Part shown: positions 51,701-58,922 of the stretch, piece by piece
Position numbering within the stretch: the first letter of the stretch is position 1
How the letters are laid out: each line of letters starts with the position of its first letter
Source of the DNA: Gymnogyps californianus
Taxonomy: Eukaryota > Chordata > Aves > Accipitriformes > Cathartidae
NCBI RefSeq assembly: GCF_018139145.2
Contig: NC_059477.1
Coordinates: 30,049,502-30,113,501 of the forward strand
DNA: 64,000 nucleotides
Reading direction: 5' to 3'
The notes under the pieces: generated by a model
Database searches by the model: none
Seen by the model: the letters and a program-made list of their open reading frames with translations, nothing else
Told to the model about the DNA's origin: nothing
Translations under genes and position numbers: made by a program

Positions 51701-53779
51701 GTAGTCTTATTTTAGTACGCCTGCAAGTGCCAGCCTGCTTCTCAGGCTTCTGGGTATATATAATACTTCAGAAATTATATGTAAATGTGTATATACACAT
51801 ATAGACGTGTGTGTGTATATAAAATAAATACTTGAAAAATAAACTTTCAATACAAACGAACCCTTCAATATAGCTGAAAAAATCTCTTATAATCTGTGCC
51901 AGCGAAAAAGGAGTTATATTGCATGCACCAAAAAAAGGGGGAAGGAGTAGGAACTTTAAACTGTTCACAGAAGGGTGCTTTCAGTTACCTTTGTCCACAA
52001 AGCAGAAAAAAAAAATGGCTTCAGTTGCCTTTTGGAAGGGAGTGCTATGCTGAAACTGCTACCAGTGAGCTTCTGTGAGTGAGCGAGTATGAGCTGTGTG
52101 CTGTGTGGGTGCCATTTACCTTTTGGTATGAAGTCGCATCATTTGTAGCTAATCACTAGCATGGTTCAAAGACTAGCGATGGACAAATACCCGAGATCGT
52201 TTTGGGAGGCAGTATTGTTTTGGGAGACAATATTGTTTTGAGAATGTTCTCAGCTACTTCCGACCTTTTCTAATGAGCATTTGTTTGCTTTTTGTAGGTG
52301 TCTTCCCAGCCCACGATAACACCGAGGTGGATAGTGCCAGTGAGTTATTTGACCATTCCTTAACAACAACAAAAAAAAAAAGAAAAAAAAGAAAGCTTTT
52401 GTCATGATTAAGAAACAGAAGCTGAAGTAAAATAGTAAAATAAAATAATTCGTAATAATTTGAAAGCCCATAAATTAATGTACCAGACCAAAAATAAAGC
52501 AAACTAATTCAGCTGGAGTAAATCAAGCAACATACATATCCTGTTAATTTTTAAACTTCATTTTTGCTGTGTGACATTGCAGGTAAATGCCATAAAGTTT
52601 CTTTAAGAACTTGCATTTAGCGAAGCCCACCCTGGAACTTGATGAATCTTAGTTTTTGCTGTTATAAATAAATCATATTGAAAAATTAGCTTATCTTGTC
52701 CTGGCAGGTTTTTATTTCAGTTTCCTGTTTCATTCTCCCCAATTCAGACTGGACTGATTTCCAATGGGCCTTTGGGAAATGATGTTGCCTTAGCTATGAA
52801 GGCAGTGAAAGGCAGCACGGAGACTCTCTTGTCGTCAGCTGGATTGCCACCATGCCAGCAGACATCCGAAGTCCTTGCAAGGTAAGGTCTCCTCAGCACT
52901 CACTTCAGAAGTCTGTATGGGGTGAAGAAGGAAGTATGTGCTCTTACTACTTCCACTTAAATAGTTATAGTGGTCATTTAGACACAGTGCCTTGTTTTGC
53001 TGTGCTTATAAGTAATAGTTCTGTCTCACTTTATAGCATTTGAAATCTTATAAATAAATAGAGCAGCTGATGCATGTATATTTTTATATAACATTGTCTG
53101 AAGGGTAAGAAAACTCTTTTTTTTAATTCAGGTAAGTAAAGGAACAAAGCACAAATTTAGCTGGAGTTGGAGGCAAACCTGTTGTCATTATAAGTGCTAT
53201 AAAATCGATTAATTCTTTTTAATTATTTCACCTCAGTTTCTTTCCTTATCTGCTAACATGTTTTAGTACTGGACTAAAATCATGGTACAGATGAATTTTC
53301 TGAGAAATCTCTTTACAGTGTTTCAATACCTGTCAGAGGATTGGCAAGGGTGTGGGGGGGATGTCCCCTAGTTATTTCCAAGCTGTAAGGAAGTCAGAGA
53401 ACAGAATCTGTACACACCTTTCCCCTTGCTATTCCATTCTGCCGTGCTGGTGAGGCAGAATGATGGCAGTGATGATCAGGCCTTTCAGTGAACCTCTGAC
53501 AACGCGGATGCGCATGGCAATGCTGCTGCTGCTGCACTGTGATTCAGTTTGCTCTTCTGCAGTTGTCCATGAGAAGGGTTTGTCCATTGATCTTATTAAA
53601 TTACGAGGGGAACAGCTATTAACACTCTTTGGAACAATACTCACCTTTTTCTTTTTTAATCCATCATGGCAGATCTTTTTGGAGGAGTGTATTTACAGGG
53701 CCTCATTTTTTTCCCTTTTAGCCCAGTCACTGAGGATGCTACAGTAAGAACAAAATGTTTACTCACCACTGAACTCTAG
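9596..53779 (+). CDS. EPB41L5: EPB41L5, FERM-domain polarity protein (24 coding exons, 5' end outside window)
   Basis: Joining the 24 exons listed below gives 2112 nt: 703 residues plus stop, with no internal stop and matching phases at every junction. Visible residues 1 to about 285 form most of a FERM domain (late F1, F2, F3), about 275-325 form the basic FERM-adjacent region, and the rest is a Ser/Thr/acidic-rich tail ending T-T-E-L. The block [20 protein letters not shown], the block [16 protein letters not shown] and the C-terminal KCLLTTEL identify EPB41L5 rather than EPB41L4A/B or EPB41. The family is known as a cytoplasmic adaptor at the lateral and junctional membrane. It binds Crumbs tails and restrains apical identity, and in mammals it promotes cadherin turnover and focal-adhesion maturation during epithelial-mesenchymal transition. 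The first coding exon, about 60 residues in mammals, is missing because the window starts in the preceding intron. The AUG and promoter are therefore not visible. Confidence 0.96.
12906..12946 (+). repeat. G/T-rich tract
   Basis: Runs of GGG and GGGGG alternate with T runs, GT repeats and a TTTTG stretch. It is one of six similar tracts in the window, all T/G-rich on the plus (transcribed-sense) strand. Confidence 0.8.
13171..13208 (+). repeat. G/T-rich tract
   Basis: GG/TTTT alternation ending in a T run, close in composition to the tract 230 bases upstream. Confidence 0.75.
14821..14870 (+). repeat. G/T-rich tract with several G-runs
   Basis: Contains GGG, GGG and GGGG separated by T5-T6, then several GG pairs. 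It resembles a degenerate (T)n(G)3-4 repeat, too irregular to be telomeric. Confidence 0.8.
15150..15192 (+). CDS. EPB41L5: EPB41L5 coding exon 2 (F1-F2 link)
   Basis: Acceptor atttttcag, donor gtaagt. It encodes [14 protein letters not shown] in phase 0 and leaves one base (a) to complete Ile with the next exon. It lies between the F1 and F2 lobes. Confidence 0.96.
15193..16325 (+). other. EPB41L5: EPB41L5 intron (1.1 kb)
   Basis: Two overlapping opposite-strand open frames (15638-15994 minus, 15681-16022 plus) show no recognisable similarity. Nothing else seen. Confidence 0.8.
16326..16404 (+). CDS. EPB41L5: EPB41L5 coding exon 3 (start of F2)
   Basis: Acceptor ctttgcag, donor gtaaga. It encodes [19 protein letters not shown] and then LREELT, with split Ile in and split Arg out. 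[19 protein letters not shown] is the 4.1-family entry into the F2 helical lobe. Confidence 0.96.
16405..18944 (+). other. EPB41L5: EPB41L5 intron (2.5 kb)
   Basis: Contains a T run at 18478-18492 and several incidental open frames on both strands, the longest being 184 codons at 16955-17509 (minus). None resembles a known protein. Confidence 0.8.
18945..18989 (+). CDS. EPB41L5: EPB41L5 coding exon 4 (F2)
   Basis: Acceptor aatcatacag, donor gtaagt. It encodes [14 protein letters not shown] with split Arg in and split Lys out. This is the first F2 helix, [14 protein letters not shown], conserved across the 4.1 family. Confidence 0.96.
19312..19364 (+). CDS. EPB41L5: EPB41L5 coding exon 5 (F2)
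   Basis: Acceptor tcttatggcag, donor gtgagt. It encodes [17 protein letters not shown] and leaves one base for the next Ala. This is the conserved F2 segment in which FERM proteins carry LA(A/S)Y. Confidence 0.96.
20926..20940. repeat. Poly(A) run
   Basis: Fifteen A residues followed by an A/G-rich stretch. No adjacent retroposon body is recognisable. Confidence 0.85.
21440..21510 (+). mobile_element. Old CR1 LINE 3'-end remnant
   Basis: The text ggactagatgagccatttga followed by ctgacccagtagggcattta and tatgttctta resembles the 3' end of older archosaur/turtle CR1 subfamilies (pattern: GGACTAGATGG, then TCTGACCCAGTA). No coding part remains. Identification is from memory of the consensus. 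Confidence 0.6.
22088..22208 (+). CDS. EPB41L5: EPB41L5 coding exon 6 (F2)
   Basis: Acceptor cttttgtag, donor gtacta. It encodes [39 protein letters not shown], with split Ala in and split Arg out. It covers the middle helices of F2, and [10 protein letters not shown] is a strong 4.1-family motif. Confidence 0.97.
22618..22705 (+). CDS. EPB41L5: EPB41L5 coding exon 7 (F2 end to F3 start)
   Basis: Acceptor ttgtttcag, donor gtatgt. It encodes [29 protein letters not shown], with split Arg in and phase 0 out. The [16 protein letters not shown] block is the classic F2/F3 boundary of the NBL4/EPB41L4-L5 branch. Confidence 0.97.
22786..22799 (+). repeat. Poly(G) run, 14 bases
   Basis: G homopolymer 81 bases past a donor site, seen directly. 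Long G runs are rare and slippage-prone, so the exact length may be assembly-dependent. Confidence 0.85.
23340..23428 (+). CDS. EPB41L5: EPB41L5 coding exon 8 (F3)
   Basis: Acceptor ggcaattag, donor gtaagc. It encodes [29 protein letters not shown], and ends with a split Trp. These are the first strands of the PH/PTB-like F3 lobe. Confidence 0.97.
24868..24937 (+). CDS. EPB41L5: EPB41L5 coding exon 9 (F3)
   Basis: Acceptor catcttgcag, donor gtagat. It encodes [34 protein letters not shown] is the F3 core signature of 4.1 proteins, and this lobe of FERM is the usual binding site for membrane-protein tails. Confidence 0.97.
25649..25818 (+). CDS. EPB41L5: EPB41L5 coding exon 10 (F3 end, FERM-adjacent start)
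   Basis: Acceptor gtgctttaag (AAG rather than the preferred CAG/TAG), donor gtcagt. It encodes [39 protein letters not shown], then [40 protein letters not shown] is the terminal F3 helix. [15 protein letters not shown] opens the FERM-adjacent domain. Confidence 0.97.
26973..27079 (+). CDS. EPB41L5: EPB41L5 coding exon 11 (FERM-adjacent, basic)
   Basis: Acceptor gcattgttag, donor gtaaaa. It encodes [35 protein letters not shown]. The FERM-adjacent domain of 4.1 proteins is a known phosphoregulatory segment; the RRPS sequence fits a basophilic-kinase (R-R-x-S) site, which is an inference here. Confidence 0.97.
27759..27786 (+). CDS. EPB41L5: EPB41L5 coding exon 12 (28-nt microexon)
   Basis: Acceptor with a strong T tract (ttttttttgcag), donor gtaaga. 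It encodes HAAKLEET between a split Ala and a split Ser. At 28 nt it is the shortest exon in the gene. Skipping it would shift the frame, so it should be constitutive unless co-skipped with a neighbour. Confidence 0.93.
30191..30233 (+). CDS. EPB41L5: EPB41L5 coding exon 13 (tail)
   Basis: Acceptor ttgtctttcag, donor gtaagg. It encodes [14 protein letters not shown] after a split Ser and exits in phase 0. N-x-x-x-x-Q-x-NGSQ agrees with the mammalian EPB41L5 sequence just after the FERM-adjacent domain. Confidence 0.94.
31351..31466 (+). CDS. EPB41L5: EPB41L5 coding exon 14 (tail, branch point of isoforms)
   Basis: Acceptor gtctccaaag (AAG), donor gtacgt. It encodes [38 protein letters not shown], then two bases (tg). 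VEIENLP-SPG is conserved with mammalian EPB41L5. The split codon becomes Cys when joined to 42209 (long form) and Trp when joined to 35664 (short form). Confidence 0.95.
31467..35663 (+). other. EPB41L5: Intron preceding the alternative last exon (4.2 kb)
   Basis: AT-rich intron with one T/G-rich tract at 33969-34004. The pyrimidine-rich 200 bases before 35664 look like an extended acceptor region. No gene was recognised in the small open frames. Confidence 0.8.
33969..34004 (+). repeat. G/T-rich tract
   Basis: GG/TTTT/GGG/TTT alternation ending in a T run, similar in composition to those at 12906, 13171, 14821, 43815 and 49643. Confidence 0.7.
35664..35847 (+). CDS. EPB41L5: EPB41L5 alternative 3'-terminal coding exon (short isoform tail)
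   Basis: Acceptor gataatccag. Joined to exon 14 (tg + g) it reads [20 protein letters not shown], then [19 protein letters not shown], then [22 protein letters not shown] and stop. As I recall it, the tail of the mammalian short EPB41L5 isoform (about 505 residues) also starts W-x-x-A-A-x-x-C-Q-R-G-G-N and contains FVHE-NVKNAG, so the exon is conserved. The visible short product is 446 residues, about 505 with the missing N-terminus. The exon is much more CpG-rich than the flanking introns. It replaces exons 15-24, so the short protein keeps FERM plus FERM-adjacent but loses the long tail. Confidence 0.9.
35848..36210 (+). other. EPB41L5: 3' UTR of the short EPB41L5 isoform
   Basis: Follows the TGA of the alternative exon. 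It includes a short UA repeat near 36072 and ends near the AATAAA at 36180, which is followed by a GT-rich stretch. The exact cleavage site cannot be read from sequence, and a longer form could use the signal at 36407. Confidence 0.55.
36180..36185 (+). promoter_or_regulatory. AATAAA poly(A) signal (short isoform, proximal)
   Basis: Canonical hexamer 333 bases after the stop, followed by a G/T-rich stretch (gtgggttataatgtgctt) suitable as a downstream element. Confidence 0.6.
36318..36343. repeat. Poly(T) run, 26 bases
   Basis: Uninterrupted T run between the two candidate poly(A) signals of the short isoform. Confidence 0.9.
36407..36412 (+). promoter_or_regulatory. AATAAA poly(A) signal (short isoform, distal candidate)
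   Basis: Second canonical hexamer 560 bases after the stop, with a T11 run and a pyrimidine-rich stretch about 40-70 bases downstream. Confidence 0.4.
37020..37036. repeat. Poly(A) run
   Basis: Seventeen A residues followed by GGG. Confidence 0.85.
37448..38030 (-). mobile_element. CR1 LINE, 5'-truncated 3' fragment
   Basis: On the minus strand the translation contains [20 protein letters not shown] followed by [10 protein letters not shown], and in another frame [19 protein letters not shown] and [20 protein letters not shown]. These are the C-terminal end of CR1 ORF2 (reverse transcriptase), broken by frameshifts. The left end has the reverse complement of the CR1 3' tail (catagaattaaagaatag). 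It is inactive, lacks the 5' part of ORF2, and is antisense to EPB41L5. It is the best evidence that the genome is avian. Confidence 0.93.
42209..42375 (+). CDS. EPB41L5: EPB41L5 coding exon 15 (long-isoform tail)
   Basis: Acceptor ctttgcag, donor gtaagc. It encodes [55 protein letters not shown] after a split Cys, leaving one base. Mammalian EPB41L5 has C-I-P-L-N-I-D-L-L at this point, so C-V-P-L-V-D-L-L anchors the frame. The rest is acidic and poorly conserved. Confidence 0.93.
42376..42929 (+). other. EPB41L5: EPB41L5 intron (554 bp)
   Basis: Ordinary intron. An open minus-strand frame (42493-42807) has no recognisable similarity. Confidence 0.85.
42930..43024 (+). CDS. EPB41L5: EPB41L5 coding exon 16 (tail)
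   Basis: Acceptor cttattcag, donor gtactt. It encodes [31 protein letters not shown] after a split Pro and exits in phase 0. LKQLE and the N-[VI]-N-[IV]-N-x-Q end correspond to the mammalian tail. The start may be a short amphipathic helix. Confidence 0.93.
43815..43853 (+). repeat. G/T-rich tract
   Basis: GGG/T7/GG/T5/G/T4 alternation, near-identical in composition to the tract at 49643. Confidence 0.75.
46945..46962 (+). repeat. (AAT)n microsatellite
   Basis: Six tandem AAT units seen directly. Confidence 0.85.
48263..48391 (+). CDS. EPB41L5: EPB41L5 coding exon 17 (tail)
   Basis: Acceptor ttcatgtctag, donor gtaaat. It encodes [43 protein letters not shown], in phase 0 at both ends. EVVKLT-KCLNN-IE and [13 protein letters not shown] match mammalian EPB41L5 well. 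It is the best conserved block of the tail. Confidence 0.95.
48526..48712 (+). mobile_element. CR1 LINE 3'-end fragment
   Basis: Reads tactggaatggtcgcccaag, then tctccatccttgatgatact, then aactggacaaggccctgaat, ending ttattctatgattctgtgac. This is the CR1 3' end in sense orientation with its ATTCTATGATTCT tail, 5'-truncated, lying between exons 17 and 18. Confidence 0.88.
48970..49031 (+). CDS. EPB41L5: EPB41L5 coding exon 18 (tail)
   Basis: Acceptor ttcctctcag, donor gtactg. It encodes [20 protein letters not shown] and ends in a split Arg. Mammalian EPB41L5 has V-x-x-E-D-S-L and N-x-N-x-Q-D-A-A here. Confidence 0.92.
49643..49678 (+). repeat. G/T-rich tract abutting a splice acceptor
   Basis: GG/TTTT alternation ending just before the acceptor (tttgtgccag) of exon 19, so this repeat stands where the polypyrimidine tract should be. 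Confidence 0.8.
49683..49793 (+). CDS. EPB41L5: EPB41L5 coding exon 19 (tail)
   Basis: Acceptor ggtttgtgccag, donor gtaagt. It encodes [36 protein letters not shown] between a split Arg and a split Pro. The exon is 111 nt (37 codons) with phase 2 at both ends, so it could be skipped without a frameshift. Sequence conservation with mammals is weak here, but the reading frame and sites fit. Confidence 0.87.
50366..50444 (+). CDS. EPB41L5: EPB41L5 coding exon 20 (tail)
   Basis: Acceptor ctcctttcag, donor gtatca. It encodes [26 protein letters not shown] after a split Pro and exits in phase 0. An acidic stretch; the VLNE- start agrees with a VLNEN segment in mammals. Confidence 0.88.
51370..51447 (+). 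CDS. EPB41L5: EPB41L5 coding exon 21 (tail)
   Basis: Acceptor tattccatag, donor gtaaat. It encodes [26 protein letters not shown], in phase 0 at both ends. The LTENLID motif is conserved in mammalian EPB41L5. Confidence 0.93.
52199..52244 (+). repeat. Short tandem repeat, 18-bp unit
   Basis: Two full units (gttttgggaggcagtatt, gttttgggagacaatatt) plus a partial third (gttttgaga). It sits just before the branch-point region of exon 22. Confidence 0.8.
52298..52339 (+). CDS. EPB41L5: EPB41L5 coding exon 22 (tail, 42 nt)
   Basis: Acceptor ctttttgtag, donor gtgagt. It encodes [14 protein letters not shown], in phase 0 at both ends. ITPRWIVP is identical to mammalian EPB41L5 as I remember it, an island of conservation in a divergent tail and so a likely binding peptide. 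It is skippable in frame. Confidence 0.95.
52748..52881 (+). CDS. EPB41L5: EPB41L5 coding exon 23 (tail)
   Basis: Acceptor cccaattcag, donor gtaagg. It encodes [44 protein letters not shown] and ends in a split Ser. It corresponds to the S-N-G-L stretch after ITPRWIVPQ in mammals but is otherwise divergent. Confidence 0.88.
53722..53779 (+). CDS. EPB41L5: EPB41L5 last coding exon 24 (C-terminus TTEL)
   Basis: Acceptor ttcccttttag. It encodes [18 protein letters not shown] and a TAG stop after a split Ser. KCLLTTEL is the mammalian EPB41L5 C-terminus, so this is the true end of the long form. T-E-L fits a class I PDZ-binding ligand (T/S-x-hydrophobic). Confidence 0.96.
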
Positions 53780-56700
53780 AAGAAGGAGTTTCTGCACTTC
53801 CTACCTTGTAAAAACTCAAATCTCCTAACATATCTCCAAGGGATCCTTCCAAAAGACTTTCTTGGGATCAAACTCTTGCTGAACGGGAGTCAAACAGCCA
53901 GCTGGTTTGCTAGGATTCAAGAAGAGACTTCTACTTTCTTGCAATGTAACTGGAATTACAGTCTAAACTGGGATATAAAACCACATGCATGTTTGACCTT
54001 CTCCCTCAGGAGAAGTGAAATACCACACTGGAGCTAGTTCTGAATGTGAGGAACAGAATCTAGCTGTGTTCCGCTCACGCTAGGTTTAGTCTTACTTACC
54101 CTGTGCTGCCTCTCAAGTGTTAATGGAAAGCATTCACGGTGATGTTAGCTATGTAGTGCGTGAGCACGGTATCCCTGACCTCTGTAGATTAATATTGGAA
54201 AGATTAGGAGAACTTGTAGGGCCACCTTGTGGCCATACTACATACGGTGGCTCACAGTAGCGACTGTTTCGTACAGCCAAGGACACTTTCTTCTGTGCGA
54301 CTATTCCCTCTGTTTTTCCTTTGTTTTACTAACACATGCTCTCCTTTTTGGCCTTAAACCCCTTAATAATCCTTGCACCTCTTGTTACAGTACCTGGAAA
54401 GAATGAAAATCTAGTCCATGAGTGACCAACTACATTGGCTGGATTTGAGCTGCTCATTGCAACCAGGAAAAGACAAATTAACCTGCCAAACAGCTTACAG
54501 CCTTAGCAGACTACAGCAGGGTCCCACATTTTGACACTGATTATTTCGTTTCCTGTATGACTCAAATACACGCATTTTAGGCTAGAGATATGTATGTTTT
54601 AAATGCTGAAGCAGTGAATGTGTGAGTACAGCTTCCTTCAAGAACTGCTTATTGGTTAGTTTTGTTGTCATATAGGACTAGGAAGGAAAAGAATTTTCTT
54701 GTTTCTATTCGTACTATTTCTGGGTGTTGTTTCCAGATGCTGTGCTTTGGGAATACTTACCAGGTATGTTAGCGGCATGAGGTTACAGCCAGATCAGTTC
54801 TTAACACCACCTCAAATCCTGCTCCAAGTGTCATCTAATAGTTTTGTGTGGAACAAAGAATAGAAAAAAAATAAGGTGAAAACAGGAAAAAAAGATGAAA
54901 AGTTCTTGTAAGCAGTTCACTTCTTTGTAGAAGGAAGGTAGGAGCTGCAAGAGCACGCTCCACAGAGCGGGTGAAGGCTTTTTGGTGCTCAGGTGAAGTA
55001 CAGGACACAATGTGTACGGTTTGAAGGGATCGTTTGAGTCCTGGGCAGCAGGATCCTCATGTGGACCTGTAGAGGTGAGCACATGGACCCTGGGGATACA
55101 GCCTGTGAAAAAGGTCAATGCAGAGTCAGAGGGAGGAGAAATATAGAAGCCTGATGATGATCTCCACATCTCCTAACAGGGAAGCACAGATGAAACAACT
55201 GGGATCTTTCTTAGGAAGAGGTTTGTACATATGACTGGGGTTGGAGGATGTTTTCTGCATAGTGCTGCTGTTTATAAATATTTATATACATGTGGTTCTT
55301 AGAAACAATTTTAAATGTGAAAGTTGGTTCTGAAACCTGTATGCACAACTTCATTTCTGCACACCGGCTGCGTGCACGTCTCTCAGTGTAGGCAAAGATT
55401 TGGACCAAACCGCTGTGGGTTTTGCAAGTAAGCTGGTGCCCGGCTAGGTGGCTGCTTTCAGACTAGGGTGGTCTTACTGCTGCTCTTGTGCTCTTGTTTG
55501 CAAGATGATGAATGAGAGTGTTAAGGAAGAAGCCACGTGGCATTTACGTTGCCTACTGCCACTCCTCAACCCCCCCCCGAGGCCTTAATAGAGAAACATA
55601 GAAACCATGGGGAGCTCTTCGGACCAACATAGCAGAGTGACTCTCTGCAGACAATGACTTGCAGCCATTGCCTCAAGAACCGGGAGTCAAAATTGGCGGC
55701 AGGCACTTCGGGTCCCCGCTCCAGCCAGCGCCTAGAGCACTGCGCGGGCAGGCTCCCCGCTCCCCGCGCTGCCAGCCAGAGGGGAGCTGCTCTTCTGGAC
55801 CAGGTGGAGTGTGTCTGCTCGCCGGCCGTTCAGCTCTGTCGTTGTTACTTCCAGTTGAGTATTGGCTTTTTTTATACTTCTTAAGTCTGAGCCTTATTGC
55901 ATATTAAAATGTAGAAGGTTCCCGATTCGGATATCAAATGTCTTAGTCTGGATTAATAATACAGTTGCCAGCAAAGTTCCTGCAGGAAAAGGGAAGCTAT
56001 GGCTGCAACAGTCTGCTTCCTGCACAAAGCCAGGACTGTGTGGGGAAACTTGGCACTTGCTATTGATCTGTTTGCTCAGCAGCTGAGCTGGCATTCGCCA
56101 GCTACATGTGTTGGTTTTGTAAATAGACAGAATGCAGTAGCATTTTCTTTAAGGCATGCTTGAAATTTGACTCTTCCCATTGGGTTCAGGAGCTCTGTGA
56201 ACTGTTAGCTTGAATGCCTCCCAAAAGTAGAATAACAGAAGTTTACAGTTTTACAGCATTGCGTGTTGAATACCATCCTTAGATTCCTCCCAAGCAATCA
56301 CATACAGCAAATAACAAGTAAATAACATGTGTGGTGAGTGTGTCCCCCTAAAATCTAAATGGTTCCGAGTAGTCAACTGTTATTTCAGCATGGTCGGGAT
56401 AGTGGTGATCAGAGGGGAATGTTGTATTTACACACAATGTGCACACACACGAAAACTTCAAAGGGGCAAGGTTTTCCTCATTTTTCAGAGGACTAATACT
56501 TCAAACTGTATTAAAAATTCAAAATGTTCAACTGTTAAATTGGGGACTTGCAATTTCTAGAAGATTTGGGGCTGCAAACCCAACTTTTTCCAGTGATATG
56601 ATGCTTGCAGCAAATACTCCATTTAACTGAACGTACCTTATTTAGCTAATCCAAATCATTGTTTATGTAGGGAGCCTGGCGAGACTAAGGCGCCACAGTT

Positions 56701-57008
56701 ATGTGGTCTGAACAGACACATAGGGAGGTATCTGAACATCCTATAGTTTGGCGTCACTGTTTTGCTTTAAAACCATAGGTGTCATGTTGTATCCTGACTG
56801 GCTAACAGGTAACGTAGCATTACTCATCACCTGCATTTTACCAAACACAAATAGTTCCTACAGTTAGTGTTACAAAGTATTAATTAATGCCTGTGTGCTA
56901 CTGAGAAAAAGGGATTTTCTTACCATTGCTATACTATTGATTGATTGGCTATAAGGTCTAATCACCTCTAAAAGTTTATTTTTTGGTATTTAGTTAAAGA
57001 GACTTATA

Positions 57009-57014
57009 AATAAA
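57009..57014 (+). promoter_or_regulatory. AATAAA poly(A) signal candidate
   Basis: Canonical hexamer 3.2 kb after the EPB41L5 stop, followed by a GT-rich stretch (gtgtgaatctggtgttggga) that would suit a downstream element. Confidence 0.45.
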
Positions 57015-58145
57015 ACTTTTGTGTGAATCTGGTGTTGGGATGTTGGCAGGTCTGCCAACCACTTAAAAGCTGTAAGAGCTGACAGGAATGAATAAATGCA
57101 TGTTCCATTGCAGTCATTTGGAAAAAGCCAGCTCCTTGATTTAAAAAAAAAAAAAAGTTCCTTTTTTTTTTTTCCTAACAGAGTTATCAGTATTGACTTA
57201 CTGATGCCATGTCCCAGCCTGTCCTCATTAACTGGCCTTGTACCCTTTTGCTGTGTGTGCATGCAATGCTGATCAGACATGAATGCTTTTTTAACTCTAT
57301 AATTAAAAAATAATAAACTAAAAACATAAGTGATTGGATCTAATAACAAAAACCCCCCAGCCCATATCTCAAACTGATTAATCTTAGGGAGATGCTGGAT
57401 CTTAGAACTGCATTTCAGTCTCACCCATTTAGTCCACAGGAAGAGACCAGAGAGCCTGCATGTGCCGAGGGCCTGGCAGTGGTCTTACAAGCTTTTGAAA
57501 TGGGTATGAACGTGTGGGAGTTCAGGCCCTCTTACCCTTGAATTAAGGGAATCTCTTCTTTAGCTCAGTGGTCATGGGGTAATATTAGGTAAGTCATATG
57601 ACATAAAATAACTACTTACCTGGTAATCAGTCGTGGTTGATGATTAGCTTGAATGTGTTCAATTTTAAACTTAAATTCCATGTATACTTTGTCAAAGACA
57701 GACAGCTGTGTAAAAGCTATGTTTTGGACAACTTTTGTGGACACAACTTTGGCAAGAAAATGTGTAGCACCAGCAGAGGAGCTCAGGTGGACAGTCCAGT
57801 TACATTTGGGTCTCTTTCCACAAACTATTTTCAGCCCTTGCCTGTTATCCCTTTGTCTGCACCTTGCTCATTCTCGTTTCTTGAAGCAAAGATGGACTGT
57901 TAAGATCAGCATGTCCTTCACAAACAGCACTGGATATATTTTTCACATTGTGAACATATTCTGGTACAACCCAAATCTAGAGCGTTAGCAGCTCTGTTTC
58001 ACGGCCAGCTAGCATTTAAAGCTCTATGTGGGCCCATAAGAGTGTGTGTTAGTCTAGAGAGTTGTAGTGTATATATGTAGCTGTTAGACATGGTAACGTC
58101 ACAGCTTTCAAATGCAGCTGGACAATCATAACTTTTATACCAAAA

Positions 58146-58151
58146 AATAAA
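58146..58151 (+). promoter_or_regulatory. AATAAA poly(A) signal candidate
   Basis: Canonical hexamer 4.4 kb after the stop with a GT-rich run (gtgtgtgtttggtctgagtg) about 45 bases downstream. Confidence 0.4.
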
Positions 58152-58521
58152 AGTAATCCATGCTAATGGCCTTTCAGTGATGCAGGTGTCATCCGTGTGT
58201 GTTTGGTCTGAGTGTTAGCACCATCGACGTAAGTAGAGGGCCCTTCCCACCACGCTCAGATGGAGGCAGAGTTGGTGGGATTTCATGAAGTGCTGCACTG
58301 CCTTGTCACAGCGTGCAGGAGGGAGACCCAAGCGGTCGGCACAGCCTGTTGAAAGCCAGGATCCGTCACTCAGCATCGCGTGTGGCTGTGTGCACCTGCT
58401 GGACACCAGGAGTGGGTACTGTCCCTGCAGTGATGTCGGACCCTGCGCAGCCCGGAGCCGCAAGGTTCTCCTACAAAATTCATCTCCTTTTTACTGTTTG
58501 GCTTGAGCACTCTGCTTCATA

Positions 58522-58558
58522 AACACACACACACCCCCCACACACACCCCCACCCCTA
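58522..58558. repeat. (CA)n / C-rich low-complexity repeat
   Basis: CA dinucleotides interrupted by C4-C6 runs, seen directly. Confidence 0.85.
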
Positions 58559-58922
58559 CCTGTAACTGGACAAACTTATTTTTAAAGTATGTAAGAATAT
58601 TTTTTTAGCTAGATTTTTTTTTTTGTTAAAGCCACACTAACTACTGTATTTTTACCTTTTATATGTAAAGCTTGGCAATAGCTCTCAATGTATAATTTAT
58701 TTGTTGGTTTTTTATAAAACGAAGTGCACCCTCTTCTGTTTCACAACAGTAGTGATGTATGAACTGTTTTAGGCACTGCACTGAGATCTGTATTGAAACT
58801 GTACATGGGAACAAGACACTGTGATTTGTAGTCCACTCAACCCAATCTTGAAATGTTTATACTGTAGTTTTGTCTTAAATATACCACATCAGTGCAAAAG
58901 TCTCACAGCGTCCTCTTTCAGC

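Larger units (their letters stand above)
48392..53721 (+). other. EPB41L5: EPB41L5 introns between exons 17 and 24
   Basis: Seven short introns (578, 651, 572, 925, 850, 408 and 840 bp). Besides the CR1 fragment at 48526 and the T/G tract at 49643, they hold a TA/TG-rich stretch near 51774-51830, an 18-bp tandem repeat (52199-52244) and an A-rich purine run near 52369-52394. The open frame at 53460-53747 overlaps the last exon in another frame and is incidental. Confidence 0.8.
53780..58890 (+). other. EPB41L5: EPB41L5 long-isoform 3' UTR and flank (end uncertain)
   Basis: No coding exon or repeat is recognised. Poly(A) signals AATAAA occur at 57009, 57091, 57312 and 58146, and later at 59646. 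A U-rich stretch at 58560-58890 looks like distal 3' UTR. Which end is used cannot be decided from sequence. Two features do not fit a plain UTR: the CpG cluster at 55680-55850 and the (CA)n/C-rich stretch at 58522-58558. Confidence 0.5.

Noticed and set aside
53460..53747. 95-codon open frame overlapping the final EPB41L5 exon
   Set aside because: The real last exon is read in another frame and matches the known C-terminus; this one is a shadow.
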